Source of the DNA: Lysinibacillus pakistanensis
Lineage (GTDB): Bacteria > Bacillota > Bacilli > Bacillales_A > Planococcaceae
Direction of reading: 5' to 3'
Length of the DNA stretch: 64,000 nucleotides
Assembly: GCF_030123245.1 (NCBI RefSeq)
Contig: NZ_CP126101.1
Coordinates: 4,958,501-5,022,500, forward strand
Positions 45,939 through 54,490 of this stretch are shown here, piece by piece. The translations under genes and the position numbers were made by a program. The notes below the pieces were generated by a model, which was given only the letters and a program-made list of their open reading frames with translations, had not been told where the DNA came from and did no database searches. The number at the start of each line of letters is the position of its first letter. Position 1 is the stretch's first letter.

Positions 45939-46355
45939 TTAGTCGATTTTTTTAAGGAAAGTACTTGTGGCATCATGGATCTCTGTGACATGCGTTTGAA
46001 AGAATCCATGAGAGCCGTCAATCATTTGGGACTCGGCATTTGCACCAAGTCGTTTTACGTGACTTTTTTGAATCTCATCTCCATCTTTTACTCGTTTTTG
46101 AAAGTCTGAGGATATTAGTTTCAGTACAGGTACTTCTGAAGGGAAGACGATGCTGTTTACCTCATTGACATTGTCATTTAAACTCAAAGCCTGATTAATG
46201 ATCGTATCGTTGACAATATGATAAGAAAATAATTTATTATCACTGATTTCTTTTTCGGTATAGCCATTTTCAACTGTTTGATCAGAAGGTAGCAATCCAT
46301 TGATGATTCGATTAAATCCAGTTGCTTGAAGTAACGTATTAAAACCATATAGGAT
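45939..46355 (-). pseudogene. Alpha/beta hydrolase, C-terminal fragment
   Basis: The frame reads TLLQATGFNRIINGLLPSDQ onwards for about 138 residues, to VPVLKLISSDFQKRVKDGD and the catalytic-His segment MIDGSHGFFQTHVTEIH. This is the last 40% of an alpha/beta hydrolase; the nucleophile elbow and the N-terminus are missing. The open frame runs into the 3' end of the KTR gene without a start, so the gene was cut there. It is distinct from the intact hydrolase at 18786. Confidence 0.72.
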
Positions 46356-46575
46356 TTAAATTGAGGTTAACATACATCTCAATATATCGGCTCTGCGTCT
46401 TAGCGTCTGGCTCTTTAACTATGATAATTTTAAATTTTTTTATGTTTACTAAACTTTCTTGTTTACATTTTGGACAGTAAAGAGGAAAACTAATTAATAT
46501 TGTATTTGCATATACTTTAGTGCGTGTTTTTGAACTACAAATTGGGCAGTATATCCATTTGCTTTTTTCAATCAT
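46339..46575 (-). CDS. Cysteine-rich KTR domain protein
   Basis: A 78-residue protein of the Cys-rich KTR family: IYCPICSSKTRTKVYANT, then LYCPKCKQESLVNI, forming one zinc ribbon, followed by the typical EPDAKTQSR. Family members usually stop soon after that motif; here about 15 extra residues (YIEMYVNLNLNPIWF) read through the junction with the hydrolase fragment. The family is frequent on conjugative transposons, so it points to past mobile-element activity. The ribosome site is AAGGG. Confidence 0.8.
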   Translation of the reverse strand: MIEKSKWIYCPICSSKTRTKVYANTILISFPLYCPKCKQESLVNIKKFKIIIVKEPDAKTQSRYIEMYVNLNLNPIWF

Positions 46576-46662
46576 ATACCCTTCGCCTTTCCTGTCTAGC
46601 TCCTCATATAGTTATATTTTACACAAGCAAATTTTCAAAGTGTATATGCACCATATATATTT

Positions 46663-47463
46663 TTACATAAAAAAGGAGACAATCAACATTAGAAAATGCA
46701 TGGCAATATGAGCAAACATATGTGCAAGCATCGCAAGTTCTAGATTGTGCTTCCAATAAATCCAGCCAAAGAAGAAGCCGGGTAAACCATTCAATAAGAT
46801 CATTCGGAACCAAATAAATGCGGTCATTTCTGTCACACTTGCAGTTCCACTATAGTGACCTATTGCAAATAATAATGTGCTAACAAATATTGCAAGGATA
46901 AAGACCCAGTTCGAAGGTTTTGCTGATTTTCGATCAAATAGTTTCCAAAAAATAAGAACCAACAAGCTCATAAACCCAAAACGCATTAATAGTTCCTCAA
47001 CAATCCCTCCGTAGAGTAAAGCTGCTAAAAATTCTATTGCATTATAAGGATGTATTAGTTCTTTTAGACCCTCCGGCATGAGTGGGAATAAAAGATAATC
47101 GATTCCTCTTATAACAACTCCTGCAATCGAACCGAGTATGATAGCTAGTTTAATACCTTTTATCCACTCTGACTTTGACTTTTCTCTAGCATTCGGGTGC
47201 ATAATCACAGATTTTAAACCAACTTTATGAGCAGTAAAAAAACCTATAACAAGAGCAATGATTAAGAAAATATAATTGGGAAGTGTGCCAAGTAAGGCTA
47301 ACATTTCAGGTGATCCTGAAATCCCCATCATTTCCCTCGCTTGCTCTAATTGGGCCGGGTATGTCGATAGTGTCGATAGTGCCTTAAGATATAAGGGAAC
47401 GAATGCAATGATTCCAAGCAAGAGATAAATGAATAGTCCTTTAACACTTTTTTGCTTTGTCAT
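46663..47463 (-). CDS. CPBP family intramembrane metalloprotease
   Basis: A 266-residue membrane protein with about eight hydrophobic segments. The Abi/CPBP motifs are in order: EELLMRFGFM (EExxxR), FAIGHYSG (FxxxH) and the third His motif in HMFAHIAMHF. Such proteins are putative intramembrane proteases, or bacteriocin self-protection proteins. The ATG follows AAGGAGG. It stands alone downstream of the SigY-like operon but after a terminator. Confidence 0.87.
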   Translation of the reverse strand: MTKQKSVKGLFIYLLLGIIAFVPLYLKALSTLSTYPAQLEQAREMMGISGSPEMLALLGTLPNYIFLIIALVIGFFTAHKVGLKSVIMHPNAREKSKSEWIKGIKLAIILGSIAGVVIRGIDYLLFPLMPEGLKELIHPYNAIEFLAALLYGGIVEELLMRFGFMSLLVLIFWKLFDRKSAKPSNWVFILAIFVSTLLFAIGHYSGTASVTEMTAFIWFRMILLNGLPGFFFGWIYWKHNLELAMLAHMFAHIAMHFLMLIVSFFM

Positions 47464-47636
47464 AAGTAACCTCCTTGATTTCAGTATAAGATTCTTATAA
47501 ATATCAATATTTGTTTTATTTACTATAAGACTCTATTAAACAGTTCATTCTTGTTTCCCTCCTTCAAATTGTTTATTCACCCTTAATACGATTACGTTCT
47601 TCTAATCGTTCACTCAAGAAAAAATAAACAAAAAAA

Positions 47637-47658
47637 TCTCAGGAATTTGATCCTGAGA
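47637..47658 (-). terminator. Terminator of the SigY-like operon
   Basis: An 8-bp stem TCTCAGGA / TCCTGAGA spanning the last stop codon, followed on the minus strand by a seven-T run. Confidence 0.8.
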
Positions 47659-47863
47659 CCTTTCTTTTAAATATTTTTCTTGCAAAAATAAGATAGATAA
47701 TAAGATACATTGGAAATGTAATAAGGCCTAAAAAGCCCCATAGCCAAGCATTGTGTCCCCTCTTCCGTGCATCCCAAAACATCCATGAGCCCTGGCAAAT
47801 CAGAATGAATGCAATCAAGACCAATAACCAAAGCGGTGTGTTACTTAGTTCGTTTGAGCTCAT
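47639..47863 (-). CDS. YxlE-like small membrane protein (PLDc_N type)
   Basis: A 74-residue protein with two membrane segments (about 11-29 and 42-62). The motif GSWMFWDARKRGHNAWLWGF followed by ITFPMYLIIYLIFAR is the PLDc_N-type signature seen in Bacillus subtilis YxlE, a negative regulator of SigY. It overlaps the preceding gene by four bases, completing a sigma-regulator operon. Confidence 0.78.
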   Translation of the reverse strand: MSSNELSNTPLWLLVLIAFILICQGSWMFWDARKRGHNAWLWGFLGLITFPMYLIIYLIFARKIFKRKVSGSNS

Positions 47864-48204
47864 TCATTACTGACCTTCTTTCTAGTTTTTTTAAGCGCTA
47901 AGGGCAATAAGATAATCCCCACAAGCTGAAAATAAAGAAAAAGAATTGGCTGACGATAAACGACAGCAATCCCAACCGAAAGCACAAATACTGCAACAGA
48001 GATAAACATGAGGAGGTCTTTCCATTGTTTTTTTCGTATTCTTTTTTTCTCTAATTCGACATTTTGTTGAAACCATTGTAAGTTTGGAGTAGATACTGGA
48101 TTCCATTGATCCAGTTTTTCTAAACCATCTATTAATTGCTTAACCGTTAATTCATCTTCATCATCCAACATAGAATTATTATTTTTAGAATCATACTCCT
48201 TCAA
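47860..48204 (-). CDS. YxlC-like negative regulator of the SigY-type factor
   Basis: About 114 residues: an acidic N-terminal cytoplasmic part (DDEDELTVKQLIDGLEKLDQ) and two C-terminal membrane segments (about 65-85 and 88-105). By position directly after the sigma gene and by topology it matches YxlC, which restrains SigY. The start is uncertain. A TTG at 48204, inside the sigma gene's 3' end, has an AAAGGAG site; a GTG at 48228 and an ATG at 48171 are alternatives. Confidence 0.68.
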   Translation of the reverse strand: MKEYDSKNNNSMLDDEDELTVKQLIDGLEKLDQWNPVSTPNLQWFQQNVELEKKRIRKKQWKDLLMFISVAVFVLSVGIAVVYRQPILFLYFQLVGIILLPLALKKTRKKVSNE

Positions 48205-48721
48205 GTTCAGCCAACTCCTTTCGTACACTTTTTAGACCATTTGAAACTCGAGATTTTACTGTTCCTTCTGCAATACCCATCATTTTTCCAATTTCCTCAT
48301 ATGAATATCCGTAATAATGCTTTAACACGATTGGCATACGTATTTCTTCATTAATTTGAGCAAGTACATCAAGTACATCAGTCCATTCTTCATTCATAAT
48401 GGCTGCATTCCATTTCATTTTTCGGAGCGCTTGTTCCTGCTCTAGCCAGTTTTTCTCCCGCTTCTTTCTACGCTGTTGATCGATAAAAAGGTTCGTTGCG
48501 ATTGTGATGAGCCACGAGGAAAACTTGGATTCACCATTATACAGTTGGATTTTTTCAATACACTTTATCATCGTCTCTTGTGTTAAATCTTCTGCGATTT
48601 GTGGATGAAGGGTAACTTTCATTAAATACTTTACGAGGAACGAATAATTCTGTTGTAGCAGTTTCGAAAGAGCCAATGTATCTCCTTTTTTCGCCTTTCG
48701 AATTAAATCCTTTTCATCCAT
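48191..48721 (-). CDS. sigY: SigY-like ECF sigma factor
   Basis: A 176-residue ECF sigma factor. Region 2 is visible as AEDLTQETMIKCIEKIQLYNGE and FSSWLITIATNLFIDQQRRKK; region 4 as IRMPIVLKHYYGYSYEEIGK and GTVKSRVSNGLKSV. The frame opens far upstream at 48889, but the ATG at 48721 with a GGAG site is the natural N-terminus. The YxlC- and YxlE-like genes follow, as in the Bacillus subtilis sigY operon, and a SigY-type promoter precedes it. The symbol is assigned from this context. Confidence 0.82.
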   Translation of the reverse strand: MDEKDLIRKAKKGDTLALSKLLQQNYSFLVKYLMKVTLHPQIAEDLTQETMIKCIEKIQLYNGESKFSSWLITIATNLFIDQQRRKKREKNWLEQEQALRKMKWNAAIMNEEWTDVLDVLAQINEEIRMPIVLKHYYGYSYEEIGKMMGIAEGTVKSRVSNGLKSVRKELAELEGV

Positions 48722-48756
48722 GAGATCTACTCCATACAATAATGATTTATATGTAA

Positions 48757-48782
48757 TACGACTAACTGGGAAAAATCGTTCA
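48757..48782 (-). promoter_or_regulatory. SigY-type autoregulatory promoter
   Basis: On the minus strand TGAACG (48777-48782), 16 bases, then CGTA (48757-48760). Bacillus subtilis SigY recognises TGAACG-N16-CGTC upstream of its own gene, so this fits autoregulation. Confidence 0.65.
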
Positions 48783-49274
48783 TTTTCACAATATAGAATT
48801 ACAACAAGAAAGCTTAGCCACCTATTAGTATTTATTAAGTTTACTTGAAAGCTATATATTTGACCAAAAACCAAAGTATTGTTGCTCATTCATGTGTTTG
48901 TCCCTTATGTTGGATTTGGATTGGTTACTACAGCCTAACCATTATAAAGGATTTTTTTATGGAGAAATATAATTACAGAAAATTCAGCCTAAAATTGAAA
49001 CCTAAGCTATTTTAATGCGACGCTAGTGTCTTGATATAAATGAACAATAGATAACATTAATTCTTTGGGATGTTTATAAAAGGCCATACAAAAATGCCCC
49101 CAATTAGGTAGACAGATGAATTTTTTTATTTCATCTGTCTACCTAATTGGGAGCATATCAATAATAGCAGTCTGTTTTTCTTAATACGTATAATTAAAAC
49201 AATAATTACTTTTTAAACAGTTATTTATAGTAGAATTAATAATAACGTTATTGTAAGAAATGGAGTGAATAAAG
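48783..49274. other. Intergenic region with a very long perfect hairpin
   Basis: At 49095-49155 a 22-bp perfect stem (CCCAATTAGGTAGACAGATGAA and its complement; arms 49099-49120 and 49130-49150 approximately) closes on a T-rich loop; flanking TGC / GCA extend it. No T run follows, and no gene ends close by. It may be a structured RNA, a terminator of a lost gene, or a recent inverted repeat. Confidence 0.55.
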
Positions 49275-49853
49275 TTGGGAAGGGAAGAAAAGAAAAGACA
49301 AACTAAATTAGCTATAACAAACGCTGCTTTCAAATTATTTTCGGAAAACGGATATGAGTCGACAAAGGTTGAAGATATTGTGAAATTAGCTGGAGTTTCT
49401 AAGGGTACTTTTTTTAATTATTTTCCGACAAAAGAGGCAGTCATAGAGGATTTCGAAAGAATTTCAATCTATTCAGAAGCTGAAAAATTAATGAATATCA
49501 CAAGTCCAGTAGTACCTAAACTACTCTCTTCGTTAATTAATATCGTACATAATTTAAACTATACAAGGTCATTAAGAAGAGCAACTTTAATGGCAACTCT
49601 CTCAAGTGCTAATAATTTAAATAATCACATAGATAATATGAATAATCTTCGTGCTTTATTGATTCCAATTTTTAAGCATGGACAAGAAACGGGGGAATTT
49701 ACACAAAAATTATCCCCTGAAACACTGGCAGACTTAACTATTCAAATGTTTATTGGTGTATTAACCCACTGGTGTCTTGGTGGAGGCGAAGATGATCTTA
49801 TTACACAACTTATGATGAGTTTTGATGTATTCTTTAAAGGAATATCTTCATAA
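49275..49853 (+). CDS. TetR/AcrR family transcriptional regulator
   Basis: A 192-residue regulator. The N-terminal helix-turn-helix (AAFKLFSENGYESTKVEDIV and LAGVSKGTFFNYFPTKEAVI) is followed by an all-helical ligand domain. The start is TTG behind TGGAGTG. No rightward target follows; the convergent acyltransferase is the nearest gene. The ligand is unknown. Confidence 0.9.
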   Translation: MGREEKKRQTKLAITNAAFKLFSENGYESTKVEDIVKLAGVSKGTFFNYFPTKEAVIEDFERISIYSEAEKLMNITSPVVPKLLSSLINIVHNLNYTRSLRRATLMATLSSANNLNNHIDNMNNLRALLIPIFKHGQETGEFTQKLSPETLADLTIQMFIGVLTHWCLGGGEDDLITQLMMSFDVFFKGISS

Positions 49854-49951
49854 AGATCCTGTTGATTTCCAAAGTAATCCTGCGAGAATAGCCTGGGTTA
49901 TAAAAACTCGCAGGAATGTTGTCAAAGAGAGAATTGGAGACAAGCAGAGCA

Positions 49952-51160
49952 CTAATATATACTCTTCTTATTAAATTTATCGACTAAACTTTGAGAACGT
50001 CTATGATTTGTACCAGAGAATAGTAGACTAATAACCGGTAATTTTCGAATAATAAAATACGATATTAAATGGCTAAATACAATCCCAAATAGTGATGCTA
50101 ATACGAATTTTATATAGCCTGAAACAGGTACACTAATTAAAATATATTGAATTCCAATTAATACCGGAATATGAATAATGTAAACACAAAAGGAATTTTT
50201 AGCTAGTGTCTCAATCCATTTTGATTTTCTATTTAATTTACGTTGAAATAATTCAATTAAACCAATTGAAAGTCCTGTACATAAAAAGGTCTCATAGATT
50301 GCATAAATAAGTGAACTACTATCCCATCCACCCCTTGAATGTGGTACAAACCCAATGACATTTAAAGCAATTAATAAAACCCCTATAAATAACCATAAAT
50401 TACCGACACCTTTAGGGATATGATAAATCCAGTTACTATTAGCAGCTGTTATTCCCAAAACTACAAATGCTAAATATTGAGGAAAGTGTGCATACTCCAT
50501 TTGGATAAAACCTAGTACACCAATCCATTCATCAATCGAATAACTTGTTCGAACTAAAAAAGTGATAAACGATACGATAATAACAAATATAAAAATATGT
50601 TTATGTGTTGGGTAAATTAAAATTTTTGGTAAATTAATATTTTTAAAAAGATTCATTAATAATAGATATATCAGTGAATAAATAAGAAGATGTTCAATAA
50701 ACCAAAGATGGCCAAAATTTAGGTCTGGCCAAGATGGTCCTGCCCAATTTAATGGTTTTTCACCAAATCCTAGATAAATATTTTTATAGTATTCATATAA
50801 CGATAGGTTAGGGTAACCACGAAATTCATTATAATAAAAGTACATTATTAAAGGAATTATTACTATAAATCCAAACAATAAAGGTATACCAATTCTCTTC
50901 AACCGATCTTTCAAAAAACCTATATTCCCTTTGTGTTTATACGCAAGAGGAATAAAATAAGCAGAAAGAAAAAAATAAAGACTCATATTAAAGGCAGAGT
51001 TTATCCCAAAAAAAACGCCCAAGTCAGAATCGACACCCAAATCTCGTACATACCAAAAACCATTTGACCCGCCATAAGGTTGACCTGCATGGTGGACGAT
51101 TACAGTGCAAGAAAGAAACACTTTTAAAAAATCCATAAAATGAATACGTGTATTAGACAA
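49952..51160 (-). CDS. Membrane acyltransferase family 3 protein
   Basis: About 402 residues with ten or more membrane segments. The family's N-terminal motif is RIHFMDFLKVFLSCTVIVHH, with the catalytic His in VHHAGQP, then an Arg-rich loop KDRLKRIGIPLLFG and a HLWFIEHLLIYSLI segment. Such proteins transfer acyl groups to surface polysaccharides, peptidoglycan or small molecules. The frame opens at 51229, but a TTG at 51160 behind AAAGGGTG suits the family start; this choice is uncertain. Confidence 0.82.
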   Translation of the reverse strand: MSNTRIHFMDFLKVFLSCTVIVHHAGQPYGGSNGFWYVRDLGVDSDLGVFFGINSAFNMSLYFFLSAYFIPLAYKHKGNIGFLKDRLKRIGIPLLFGFIVIIPLIMYFYYNEFRGYPNLSLYEYYKNIYLGFGEKPLNWAGPSWPDLNFGHLWFIEHLLIYSLIYLLLMNLFKNINLPKILIYPTHKHIFIFVIIVSFITFLVRTSYSIDEWIGVLGFIQMEYAHFPQYLAFVVLGITAANSNWIYHIPKGVGNLWLFIGVLLIALNVIGFVPHSRGGWDSSSLIYAIYETFLCTGLSIGLIELFQRKLNRKSKWIETLAKNSFCVYIIHIPVLIGIQYILISVPVSGYIKFVLASLFGIVFSHLISYFIIRKLPVISLLFSGTNHRRSQSLVDKFNKKSIY

Positions 51161-51229
51161 CTTACATTTCACCCTTTTTTCGGAAATAACCACTAAACTA
51201 TTTATAATACTTTTTAGACTCACGGTCAA

Positions 51230-51716
51230 TATTTATCTTGTTATTTTATTGATTAAATTTTAGAATATTTATTTTACAATTATCATTTATGACTACGGGT
51301 CAATTTATATGTGGTTAATTACGTGGAATTTCACTTTATAAAATGTTTAGTGCAAAATAAAAAAGGAGCAGAATGTAACTGGAAATTCTAGCAGTTATGG
51401 GTCCTTTAAAACGTAAAAAAATATCATTGTCCGTACCCTTCAAATCTACTAACCTTCTAATTGGCAAAAAAGTCGATTAGGAGGAATGGAAAGGATACTT
51501 ACAATGATACAAGTTCATCATATCAAATTTTTGTATGAGGAGAAAATGCAAGAATATGGCCCAGTTGCGGAAAAAGGTACAATTCACCTTCAAGAATTGC
51601 GCCCGATTGTTGAAAATCGTTATTGAACTAAAGCACTACACTTAAGTGAATTTTCTCACAAATGTATGATATTATACAGTTGAATAGAAAGACAAATTAG
51701 AATTTGGAGGTTCACT
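51230..51716. other. Intergenic region with an ORF relic and repeat fragment
   Basis: A plus-strand frame at 51504-51626 encodes 40 residues (MIQVHHIKFLYEEKMQEYGP ... ELRPIVENRY) with no nearby ribosome site. Its end lies in the CGCCCGATTGTTGAA piece shared by the family B repeats. It may be a chance frame over repeat sequence. Otherwise only AT-rich sequence. Confidence 0.35.
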
Positions 51717-52097
51717 ATGAAAAGTGAAGATAAACAATATGCTTTAACTGTTATTACTAATATATTAAAAATAATGCACAATAAAGAATATGAAAACATT
51801 TTAAATTATGTGGATGAATCTGAAGTGGATGATATTAGTGAGTTATTCTATTATGTTCAAGAAACATTAAACTTAAATGGATTTGATTCATTTGATGAAT
51901 ATGGCGCTCCCTGTAATTTCCACCCAAAATACGAATATTCACAAATCAACTTCTATGAATTCAATGATAACAGTGGATTTGCTGTTGATTATGCTTTAAC
52001 TTCAAATTCAAAATTGGCAGATATGTGTTTACAAATGGAGTTTTTATATACTGATGACGGATTAAAAAGTGTTTTTATCACAGTTGACCCACAGTAA
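51717..52097 (+). CDS. Hypothetical protein, 126 residues (immunity-like size)
   Basis: An acidic soluble protein. The helical first half has ALTVITNILKIMHNKEYENI and ISELFYYVQETLNLNGFDSF; the beta-strand second half has YEYSQINFYEFNDNSGFAVD. It resembles small DUF proteins found in toxin-immunity arrays, but I cannot name the family. A GGAGG site 8 bases before the ATG is strong. It is cotranscribed with the next gene (24-base gap). Confidence 0.6.
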   Translation: MKSEDKQYALTVITNILKIMHNKEYENILNYVDESEVDDISELFYYVQETLNLNGFDSFDEYGAPCNFHPKYEYSQINFYEFNDNSGFAVDYALTSNSKLADMCLQMEFLYTDDGLKSVFITVDPQ

Positions 52098-52121
52098 AAC
52101 AATATATTAAAAGGAGAACAT

Positions 52122-52430
52122 ATGGAAATATACAATATTAATTTGAATATTCATTATTCTGCTCCACAAGAAGTTTGGGATAAGTTGGAGCGTTTATATA
52201 GAGAAATGCCTAACTGGAACAACTTTGTAAACGGCTGTCCACAGTGGTATGGTTCAGATGGTAAATTGATAGAAGTAAGTATTGAACCAAGTGGATTACA
52301 ATTCTATGCTAAGTTACCATCAGAAGAATGGAATGAATGGATTACAATATTTAAGAATAGAGCTACAAAATTATTGGGATATGAAGTTGGCGAACCAGAA
52401 GACGGTTTTGAATTTCACTATTATGATTAA
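52122..52430 (+). CDS. Hypothetical protein, 102 residues (immunity-like size)
   Basis: A soluble mixed alpha/beta protein with many aromatic residues: HYSAPQEVWDKLERLYREMP, WNNFVNGCPQWYGSDGK and LPSEEWNEWITIFKNRATKL. The AAAAGGAG site supports the start. Size, acidity and position as second gene after another small acidic protein suggest an immunity-type pair without a toxin. Function unknown. Confidence 0.58.
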   Translation: MEIYNINLNIHYSAPQEVWDKLERLYREMPNWNNFVNGCPQWYGSDGKLIEVSIEPSGLQFYAKLPSEEWNEWITIFKNRATKLLGYEVGEPEDGFEFHYYD

Positions 52431-53107
52431 CCCTACAAATTCTAAGTTGTCCATAAGCTTAATTTGAAAATACATATGACACTTCGGTGTTTTTTTATAT
52501 CATCACCAACTCTTCCAGTCACACCTAATTGCTATTCAACTAAATGCTTCGTTAGCTTAAGTACATTGTTTCACAAACTCAAATCAAGATTAACATAAAA
52601 CCCCATTTTTAATTTAGAAGTGTTAATCAATTAAATGGCCTTTTAATAGAATAACAATTTGAGATTTTAATTATTGGCTAGAACATAAAAGAAAATCACA
52701 AATCTAAAAAAACTTTTATTCTGTAAAGAACCTACTCATAAACACTAAAAAACCTTTTGCCAATATTTTATAGGCAAAAGGTTTTTTTATCAGTCTTTTT
52801 TACGTATTATCAAACTTTTTTCCAAGTCTACAATCACTGTAGCTTTATAATAAAGTTTGATCAAAAACATCTCACAAACCAGCATTTTTCTATAAATAAA
52901 AAGACTCCATTTTGAAAAAAGATTGATCAAAATGGAGTCTTATATTGTAATACTAAGATTGATTTTTATAAAAAAGATTGATTATTTTCTTCCTATGTTG
53001 TTCCATAATCGCGCCCGATTGTTGAATATCAAGATAGTGTTCACTGTTTTTTACTTGTTAAACTAAAGCACCCGTTACTTGAATAAGAAAAACAATATTT
53101 ATTACTT
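52431..53107. other. Repeat-rich intergenic region
   Basis: It contains a terminator-like hairpin at 52747-52789 (AACCTTTTGCC / GGCAAAAGGTT plus a seven-T run), the family A repeat (52835-53030), a family B end piece (CGCCCGATTGTTGAA at 53011), and a family C piece (AACTAAAGCACCCGTTA at 53059). No gene seen. Confidence 0.6.
52835..53030. repeat. Dispersed repeat family A, copy 3
   Basis: CTGTAGCTTTATAATAAAGTTTGA, the hairpin AAGACTCCATTTTG ... CAAAATGGAGTCTT (52897-52941), then TTTTTATAAAAAAGATTGAT. Homologous to 41620-41800 and 39382-39500. Confidence 0.65.
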
Positions 53108-53374
53108 CTATTCGTTAATATTAAGTATCTTGTAATAAGCAAAAATGATGGTGGAGATACCAATCCCAAAAAGGATACTTCCAGCAGCTAAGAAATTATT
53201 TGTATAACCTTCAATTACAATTAGGTATTGCGAAGTGTCCATCCCACCTTGTGTAACTATCCGATATTCAGCAAGTGATAATCCAATATCAACACTGAAA
53301 AATAGCAATATAAAACCAATTGCAGTTATTACAGAACCTAAAGACACTAAACCTTTTAATTTATTTTTTGTCAT
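53108..53374 (-). CDS. Small membrane protein, 88 residues
   Basis: Two membrane segments (about 9-28 and 60-80) with a polar loop between (EYRIVTQGGMDTSQYLIVIE). The GGAGGAAG site supports the ATG. Family not recognised. It lies among repeats, downstream of the 214-residue anchored protein gene. Confidence 0.58.
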   Translation of the reverse strand: MTKNKLKGLVSLGSVITAIGFILLFFSVDIGLSLAEYRIVTQGGMDTSQYLIVIEGYTNNFLAAGSILFGIGISTIIFAYYKILNINE

Positions 53375-53496
53375 TACTCTTCCTCCAATCTATTCTTTCA
53401 CTAAATGCACCGTTAGTACAATAAGAAAAAAGAGCTGTCTAAAACAGCTCAATGATCTTCAAGTAAAGCGCCCCATTAATTGAAGAAATTATCTAA

Positions 53497-54141
53497 TTAA
53501 AAATCTTTAATCCATTCATCATCTAAAATGACACCTTTTTCATCGATATAACTCATAGTAAATGAACCGTGTTGTAATTTATCTTCGCTTTTTAGAAAAG
53601 CTATGAATTCATTTAGGATTTTTTCGTCATCTTCACTCTTTTTACGAGTGACAGTAATACGAATAATCGGTGCAACATCAAACTCTTTATAACTTTTAGA
53701 ATTAAGAGGGTCGATACCTAATTCTTGCCCGATATTATCATCGGTAAAGAAAACAAAGAAATCAGTTGTTTCTCCAAAATTCTCTTTAATAAAAGGGCGT
53801 ATTTCACTTTCTAAGTCATCTGCCCATTTATCCGCAATGTAAGTGTCCACCATTTGTTTTGTTTCATCATCATAATAAACTAAAAATTCTGTATTCGTTT
53901 TCTTATCCTTGACCTTAGCAGCATATTCAAATTCAAAGTTCCCCATATTATCATACAGAGTGTCATATATCTCGAAGTTATCATTAAAATTATCTTCTAA
54001 ATATTGTTCAGCTTGAATTCTTACTTCTTCTTCTTTATCTTTATCAGGTTTCATTTCTAATATAAAGGCAACTACAAGTATTCCAATTCCTAATAATATG
54101 ACACCTAAAATGCCAAGAGCGATTTTAAGATATTTATTCAA
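53497..54141 (-). CDS. Membrane-anchored protein, YfjL-like
   Basis: A 214-residue protein: an N-terminal anchor (residues 5-27), then an acidic extracellular domain beginning with EEEVRIQAEQYLEDNFNDNF and FEFEYAAKVKDKKTNTEFLV, with ITVTRKKSEDDEK later. The layout resembles Bacillus YfjL-type proteins of unknown function, often found in variable immunity-gene regions. The start is TTG behind AAAGGAGG with 8-base spacing. Confidence 0.62.
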   Translation of the reverse strand: MNKYLKIALGILGVILLGIGILVVAFILEMKPDKDKEEEVRIQAEQYLEDNFNDNFEIYDTLYDNMGNFEFEYAAKVKDKKTNTEFLVYYDDETKQMVDTYIADKWADDLESEIRPFIKENFGETTDFFVFFTDDNIGQELGIDPLNSKSYKEFDVAPIIRITVTRKKSEDDEKILNEFIAFLKSEDKLQHGSFTMSYIDEKGVILDDEWIKDF

Positions 54142-54251
54142 AACATCTCCTCCTTTATTGAATACTACGGCTGGGAGAGGAAGGTCGATAAACTATGGTG
54201 CCTTGAGCCCTTCCGTTAGTCTGACTCCAACGACCACGGTGTATCACTGAC

Positions 54252-54356
54252 TGTCGCTCCCTAATCGCCACGCGAATGGCAGAACAAATCCTAGCTGAAA
54301 TCGGAACTGATGTAGAAAAGCAATTTCCCAGTGCAGCACATTCTAACAATACTTAA
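54252..54356 (+). pseudogene. IS110 family transposase relic
   Basis: The plus strand reads LIATRMAEQILAEIGTDVEK, then QFPSAAH, which is the conserved LAEIGT...FPSAAH core of the IS110/IS116 transposase C-terminal domain. It is followed by unrelated sequence and a stop. Only about 34 codons remain. A minus-strand frame across it is spurious. Confidence 0.7.
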
Positions 54357-54422
54357 CGGTAAATCGTGGGAAAGGTTTCAAATATAAACACTAACCGAAT
54401 TTCATTAACCTGTATTATTCAA

Positions 54423-54488
54423 CAATATGGCCCTTGAATGCAAATAGACGCATTCCTTATTAGAGAAATGCGCCCGATTGTGGAATAA
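54423..54488. repeat. Dispersed repeat family B, inverted copy
   Basis: ATGGCCCTTGAATGCAAATA, GACGCATTCCTTATTAGAG, AAATGCGCCCGATTGTGGAA is the reverse complement of the 45729-45812 unit with few differences. Confidence 0.72.
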
Positions 54489-54490
54489 CT

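Noticed and set aside
48722..48889. 56-residue N-terminal extension of the SigY-like factor
   Set aside because: It would read through the sigma factor's own promoter and lacks a ribosome site; the ATG at 48721 has one.
54155..54349. 64-codon minus-strand frame
   Set aside because: It is the complement of the IS110 transposase relic.
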